From positions 1 through 39,409 of the IMG/VR virus record IMGVR_UViG_3300027800_000011: a DNA stretch of 39,409 nt. One strand, written 5' to 3'. Every line of letters begins with the position of its first letter. Within the stretch, counting starts at the first letter, position 1. The position numbers and the translations under genes are program-made. The notes under the pieces were generated by a model. The model did not search any database. It was not told the origin of the DNA and saw nothing but the letters and a program-made list of their open reading frames with translations. The stretch comes from a virus. This document shows positions 36,059 to 39,409 of the stretch, one piece after another.

Positions 36059-37828
36059 ATGCTGACAGACAAGATAATAGATATTGAAACACTTGAGGTT
36101 ATTCTCAACAAGGACGCAAATGATGGTTGGGAGTTTCAGAAACGCAAACACGACGACTGGAGAGAAAACTACGAACTCTACCGTGATAAGGTTATTATCA
36201 ACCGTCTTACTCAACGCCAAAGTGTAAATATGCCTTTGATGAAGCAAATCATCAAGACACTTCTTTCTAAGATTGACGACTTCATTGACCTTGAGTTCAC
36301 AAATCTCGATAACGACAAACAACGTGAGCTTTTCTATAATCTTTACTGGTCTGATGTTGTCGTAGAAGACAACCATTTACTTTTGAAAGATGTCGTTGAC
36401 AAGAAACAAGTGATGATTTTTGGTAGAACATTTGAGAAATTAAATGTGTCTGGTGGTAAAGTAAAAATCTACATTGTTGACCCAAGAGATATGCGTGTTC
36501 CACGCTACTTTGACCCAACGGACATAGACTCCGCTGGTTTCTTGGTTCAAGACAACATATTCGAGACTCTTTCGGATATGAAACTAAACTCGATGTATGA
36601 CCAAGATGTTGTTGCAGAGTTGGAAGACTTCTTCAAAACAGAGCAAGGATTGGTAGTTGCCTCCGAAAATGAAGAGAAGCTGAGAGTAAAGAATGACGCA
36701 GCAAGAGAAATGGGAGACACAATGGTTGATGACCCAGCACTAGGACAAACCCTAGTACAAATGCAAGAAGGTTTCATTAAAGTTTACAATCCCGAAATCG
36801 AGCAAGAAGAAATCATTTTCACTGTTTCTGGTGCGATGAAGGGTGTCGAGGGAACAGATAGAAAGATACTTTTTGCTGATACTCTTGAAAATGTTATTGA
36901 CCCTCAAAACAAGACAAATCACTATTGGAGGAATCATCATATATTTGAGTCTTGGGGAGAAGATGTGGAAAACGCAGACTTCTGGAATGACTCTGTGGCT
37001 GACGTTGTGCGTCCAGCAAATAAGATTGTAAACTCTTGGTTCTCTCAAACTGTGGAAAACAGAACAATGAGAAACTTCGGAATGAACTACTACAACTCAA
37101 GTTTGAGTGGTGAAGATGGAGCGTTTGTTCCACAAACATTTGAACCGAAGGCTTGGGGTTGGTATCCTATCCCTGGTAATCCAAACGATTTGATTAAGTC
37201 AATTGAGATTCCAGAACTTCAAGGCAACTTAGAAGAGATTAACTTCGTTGTCCAGGTGGCTGAAAAGGCTTCTGCTGCTACGGCAATTACCCAAGGTGTC
37301 TCAGAACAAAAGAAGATTACTCTTGGAGAGGTCGAACTATTGGCTGGTAATGCTCTTGACCGTATTCAATCAATGTCTCTTTTCTACAAACAGGCTTGGT
37401 TGAACATTGGTAGAAAATACATCAAACTGATGGAAGCTCAAGCAGACGAGATTGAAGGAGTCAAACTGTTCAAACAAGGATATAACGGCAATGTCTTCTC
37501 CAAAGAAATCACCACAGCTTCTTGGAAATCAAAACTAGGTTATTCTTGCAAGGTTATCTCTAAAAAAGACAAATCAGAACAAGACCTTGACCAGATTCAA
37601 AAACTCAATGCTGTCAAATCATTCCTTCCAACAAATGTCACACTCGGAAATATCATCAAGAAGAAACTACTTGATATTGCAAGTCTTACTCCTGACGAAA
37701 CCAGAGAGATTATGGACGAAGAGGAAAGAATGATGGCTAATCCAATGATTCCTGCTGTCGAAGCCACTCCAGGGGCTATGCCTCTTCCAGATACCACCGC
37801 TTCAACACAAATACCCACAACGGTTTAG
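36059..37828 (+). CDS. portal protein
   Basis: The 589-residue protein follows terL and precedes the scaffold, the usual place for a portal. The N-terminus is helical with WEFQKRKHDDWRENYELYRD, then VNMPLMKQIIKTLLSKIDDF and FVEDNHLLLKD-like sequence. The middle contains KIYIVDPRDMRVPRYFDPTD (a classic portal wing motif) and PANKIVNSWFSQTVENRTMR. The C-terminal half includes SIEIPELQGNLEEINFVVQV, a crown helix region and an Ala/Pro-rich tail. The dodecamer forms the DNA channel. Length and motifs fit P22-like podovirus portals. Confidence 0.88.
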   Translation: MLTDKIIDIETLEVILNKDANDGWEFQKRKHDDWRENYELYRDKVIINRLTQRQSVNMPLMKQIIKTLLSKIDDFIDLEFTNLDNDKQRELFYNLYWSDVVVEDNHLLLKDVVDKKQVMIFGRTFEKLNVSGGKVKIYIVDPRDMRVPRYFDPTDIDSAGFLVQDNIFETLSDMKLNSMYDQDVVAELEDFFKTEQGLVVASENEEKLRVKNDAAREMGDTMVDDPALGQTLVQMQEGFIKVYNPEIEQEEIIFTVSGAMKGVEGTDRKILFADTLENVIDPQNKTNHYWRNHHIFESWGEDVENADFWNDSVADVVRPANKIVNSWFSQTVENRTMRNFGMNYYNSSLSGEDGAFVPQTFEPKAWGWYPIPGNPNDLIKSIEIPELQGNLEEINFVVQVAEKASAATAITQGVSEQKKITLGEVELLAGNALDRIQSMSLFYKQAWLNIGRKYIKLMEAQADEIEGVKLFKQGYNGNVFSKEITTASWKSKLGYSCKVISKKDKSEQDLDQIQKLNAVKSFLPTNVTLGNIIKKKLLDIASLTPDETREIMDEEERMMANPMIPAVEATPGAMPLPDTTASTQIPTTV

Positions 37829-37845
37829 CAATTAAAAAGAAGTAG

Positions 37846-37855
37846 TGATATAGTA
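37846..37855 (+). promoter_or_regulatory. variant late element (TGATATAGTA)
   Basis: TGATATAGTA lies 17 bases upstream of the ATG at 37863, in the same place after the portal gene as the TGATATATTC elements. It matches the first seven bases only, so it is a weaker candidate. Confidence 0.35.
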
Positions 37856-37862
37856 GAAGTAT

Positions 37863-38174
37863 ATGAGTAATATTTTAGATTCAGTTGTCGAAAAACTAGG
37901 CGGATACGACCAGTTAAATGCAGCCGAACTCGAAACATATAAAGAGCATTTGAAGGTAATCCAAGGTAAACAGATTACTATTTCTGATACACAGGATTTT
38001 GTTAGACAGATGATTACCAACATCGAGAAGGTTTTGGTAGATACGAAAGAAAACAGTCAAGCCTCCCGCAATCTAAAAGCACGTTTGAAGAACTTTCTTG
38101 TTCTTGAAGGTTTCCTCTTCTCACCAGAGAGGGCTAAATTAGCATTAGAAAAGTATTATAAAACCCAACTATGA
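37863..38174 (+). CDS. hypothetical protein between portal and scaffold, 103 residues
   Basis: A helical protein: VVEKLGGYDQLNAAELETYK, VRQMITNIEKVLVDTKEN, and a basic C-terminal helix (LKARLKNFLVLEGFLFSP). It overlaps the next gene by 4 bases. A role in head assembly is likely from position. Confidence 0.65.
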   Translation: MSNILDSVVEKLGGYDQLNAAELETYKEHLKVIQGKQITISDTQDFVRQMITNIEKVLVDTKENSQASRNLKARLKNFLVLEGFLFSPERAKLALEKYYKTQL

Positions 38175-38440
38175 AAAACACAGAAGGACTGAACCCACAA
38201 GAGTTAGAGACTCTTGAAAAATTATTAAATAAGAGTGATTTGACCAAAGAAGAGGTTTCTCATCTTTTGGCTAGAAAATACTACCTTACCAAAGAGGAAT
38301 TGAGATTTGTGAATGAGCAAATTGTTCCTGAAGAAGAAGTAGAAGTAGAAAATGTAGCTGAGGAAGAAACTGTCGAAGAGAATGTTGAGGAAGTTGTCAA
38401 ACCAGCTAAGGTGAAAGCCAAACGTAAGTTCTTAAAATAA
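38171..38440 (+). CDS. hypothetical acidic protein, 89 residues
   Basis: Helical N-terminal part (LETLEKLLNKSDLTKEEVSH), then a very acidic stretch (EEEVEVENVAEEETVEENVE) and a basic tail (KAKRKFLK). The charge reversal resembles assembly chaperones. It overlaps the preceding gene and lies before the scaffold. Confidence 0.6.
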   Translation: MKNTEGLNPQELETLEKLLNKSDLTKEEVSHLLARKYYLTKEELRFVNEQIVPEEEVEVENVAEEETVEENVEEVVKPAKVKAKRKFLK

Positions 38441-38476
38441 TCTATTATCAATCTAACCCCGAATAGGGACGATAAA

Positions 38477-39244
38477 ATGCCAAAAAGCAAAACAATTGAA
38501 ATCCACGAAAAACCAGTAGTGGACACTGAGGAATTAGATAGACTTCAAGCCGAAGAAGAAGCCAAAGCAGCTGCTCTAGCCAAGAAAGCTGATGAAGGTG
38601 ACAAAAACGAAGAAAATGAGGACGATGGTGAGGAAGGTCAGCCACCAAAGACCCCTAAAACGCCTTCTAAGAAAGAGATTGACTGGGAGACCAAAGCCAA
38701 AGAGTCACAAAAAGAGGCTATGGTTCTTCGTGAGCAAATCAAGAAGTCTGAAGAGGAAAAGAATAAGAAAATAGATATTACAGACGAATATCTTAAAGAG
38801 AAGTACCCAGAGTGGGACGATATGACTAGTGGAGAACAAAAAGCCATTAAAAAGGCTGAAGTTCTTGAACAGGAAGTCCAAGAGATTAAAAACAATGCCA
38901 ATAAGTTCAACAATGACCGTGAATGGCAAGAAAAGGTCGCTGTTTATGTCAACGAGGAACTTGCTGACGCATTTCCAAAGATTGTTGGTCGTGAAGAGGA
39001 GTTCCAACGCTTTGCTACACGTCCATCTCGCAAAGGTTTACCCCTTGATGACCTTGCTAAAATCTTCTTGTTTGAAAATCCAGCACCAGAACCTAAAAAA
39101 GGAAGTCTTTTCCACCAACCAGGTGGAGCACCAGCTCCTAAAAGTGAAGGATTGTCTGCTGATGATGTCCGTGTTCTACGCACAACCAAACCTCTTGAGT
39201 ATATGAGATTGGTCAGAGACGGAAAAATCAAAGTTAAGATATAA
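38477..39244 (+). CDS. scaffolding protein
   Basis: A 255-residue, highly charged, helical protein. Residues 15-70 are acidic and disordered (DRLQAEEEAKAAALAKKADE); a coiled coil follows (about 75-150, with LKEKYPEWDDMTSGEQKAIK) and a basic C-terminal end (RLVRDGKIKVKI). This layout, with a basic tail that would contact the coat protein, is typical of scaffolds. In the circle it is followed by the tRNA array and then the coat gene, an unusual interruption. Confidence 0.75.
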   Translation: MPKSKTIEIHEKPVVDTEELDRLQAEEEAKAAALAKKADEGDKNEENEDDGEEGQPPKTPKTPSKKEIDWETKAKESQKEAMVLREQIKKSEEEKNKKIDITDEYLKEKYPEWDDMTSGEQKAIKKAEVLEQEVQEIKNNANKFNNDREWQEKVAVYVNEELADAFPKIVGREEEFQRFATRPSRKGLPLDDLAKIFLFENPAPEPKKGSLFHQPGGAPAPKSEGLSADDVRVLRTTKPLEYMRLVRDGKIKVKI

Positions 39245-39280
39245 TATCTTTGCTGACTAGACCTTAGTGGGTTGCTAAAA

Positions 39281-39310
39281 CAACATTTCCCCCGAAAGGG
39301 GGATTTGTTG
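39281..39310 (+). terminator. terminator-like hairpin after the scaffold gene
   Basis: CAACATTTCCCCC (39281-39293) and GGGGGATTTGTTG (39298-39310) pair at 11 of 13 positions around a GAAA loop, with two T-T mismatches. It separates the scaffold gene from the tRNA promoter. A T-run is missing, so termination may be partial. The left copy (1-28) lacks only the first two bases. Confidence 0.55.
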
Positions 39311-39409
39311 CATATTGACACAACTTTGTAGTATATTTAATTATTCTGAGTATAGTGAAACAGCTATCATAAGTGCTTTGGGAGCATTGGTCGGAGGGGC
39401 AGCACCTCC
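39283..39409. repeat. terminal direct repeat, right copy
   Basis: Exact copy of 1-127. Joining the copies places the scaffold gene, a hairpin, the array promoter and tRNA-Pro in continuous order. Confidence 0.9.

Noticed and set aside
1-39409. Integrated prophage
   Set aside because: No integrase, excisionase, att repeats or host flanking genes are visible, and the ends overlap as a circle.

Overview
The window is a complete, circularly closed phage genome: the first 127 bases recur exactly at the end (39283-39409), leaving a 39,282-base unit. Every credible gene lies on the + strand. The genes identify a tailed phage, most likely short-tailed (podovirus-like): small and large terminase, a P22-sized portal, scaffold, HK97-fold-type coat protein, a head-tail adaptor-like protein and very large virion proteins, with no recognisable sheath, tail tube or classical tape measure. 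No integrase or lysogeny module is visible, so it is probably virulent. There is no DNA polymerase, primase or helicase, so it depends on the host replisome. TAA, TGA and TAG all end genes, so the genetic code is standard. Genes mostly start without a Shine-Dalgarno sequence, after A/T-rich leaders such as CAATACAATG, while promoters look like ordinary sigma-70 sites (TTGACA, 17 bases, TATACT). The host therefore probably initiates translation without Shine-Dalgarno pairing (some Patescibacteria or Bacteroidota are candidates), but its phylum cannot be fixed from sequence alone.

Layout. 1-2140: a dense array of 23 tRNA genes, plus one unexplained structured RNA, placed between the scaffold gene (left side of the circle, 38477-39244) and the coat gene. 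With CAT read as Met, all 20 amino acids are covered. 2246-13419: coat, decoration/fibre-like proteins, a KSLxYxV repeat protein and a family of repeated YGIKISK modules. 13440-20480: adaptor-like protein and three large virion proteins, the last carrying an HNH-like motif and a lytic transglycosylase domain. 20503-22088: lysis genes (small membrane proteins and an Amidase_3 endolysin). 22097-26502: leader RNA, lambda O-like initiator with an internal iteron origin, ribbon-helix-helix regulator, ERF annealing protein and small genes. 26523-34634: accessory genes including an SPFH protein, a DraRnl/Rnl5-type RNA ligase, HNH and VRR-NUC nucleases, RtcB, zinc-ribbon miniproteins, small terminase and a metallophosphoesterase. 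34631-39244: large terminase, portal, two small proteins and scaffold.

The most striking theme is RNA. The phage carries a near-complete tRNA set, two unrelated RNA ligases (RtcB and Rnl5-like) and a phosphoesterase, which together would suit replacing and repairing tRNAs cut by host anticodon nucleases. Four of the tRNAs (Pro, Lys-TTT, His, Tyr) lack both the D-loop GG and the T-loop TTCRA and instead show a coordinated A18/G55 change. Four others have C33 in place of the near-invariant U33. A second theme is control: a recurring TGATATATTC element directly before late genes, two promoters sharing an extended upstream box, a palindrome over the promoter of the RHH gene, and a promoter/hairpin/pseudoknot leader before the replication gene.
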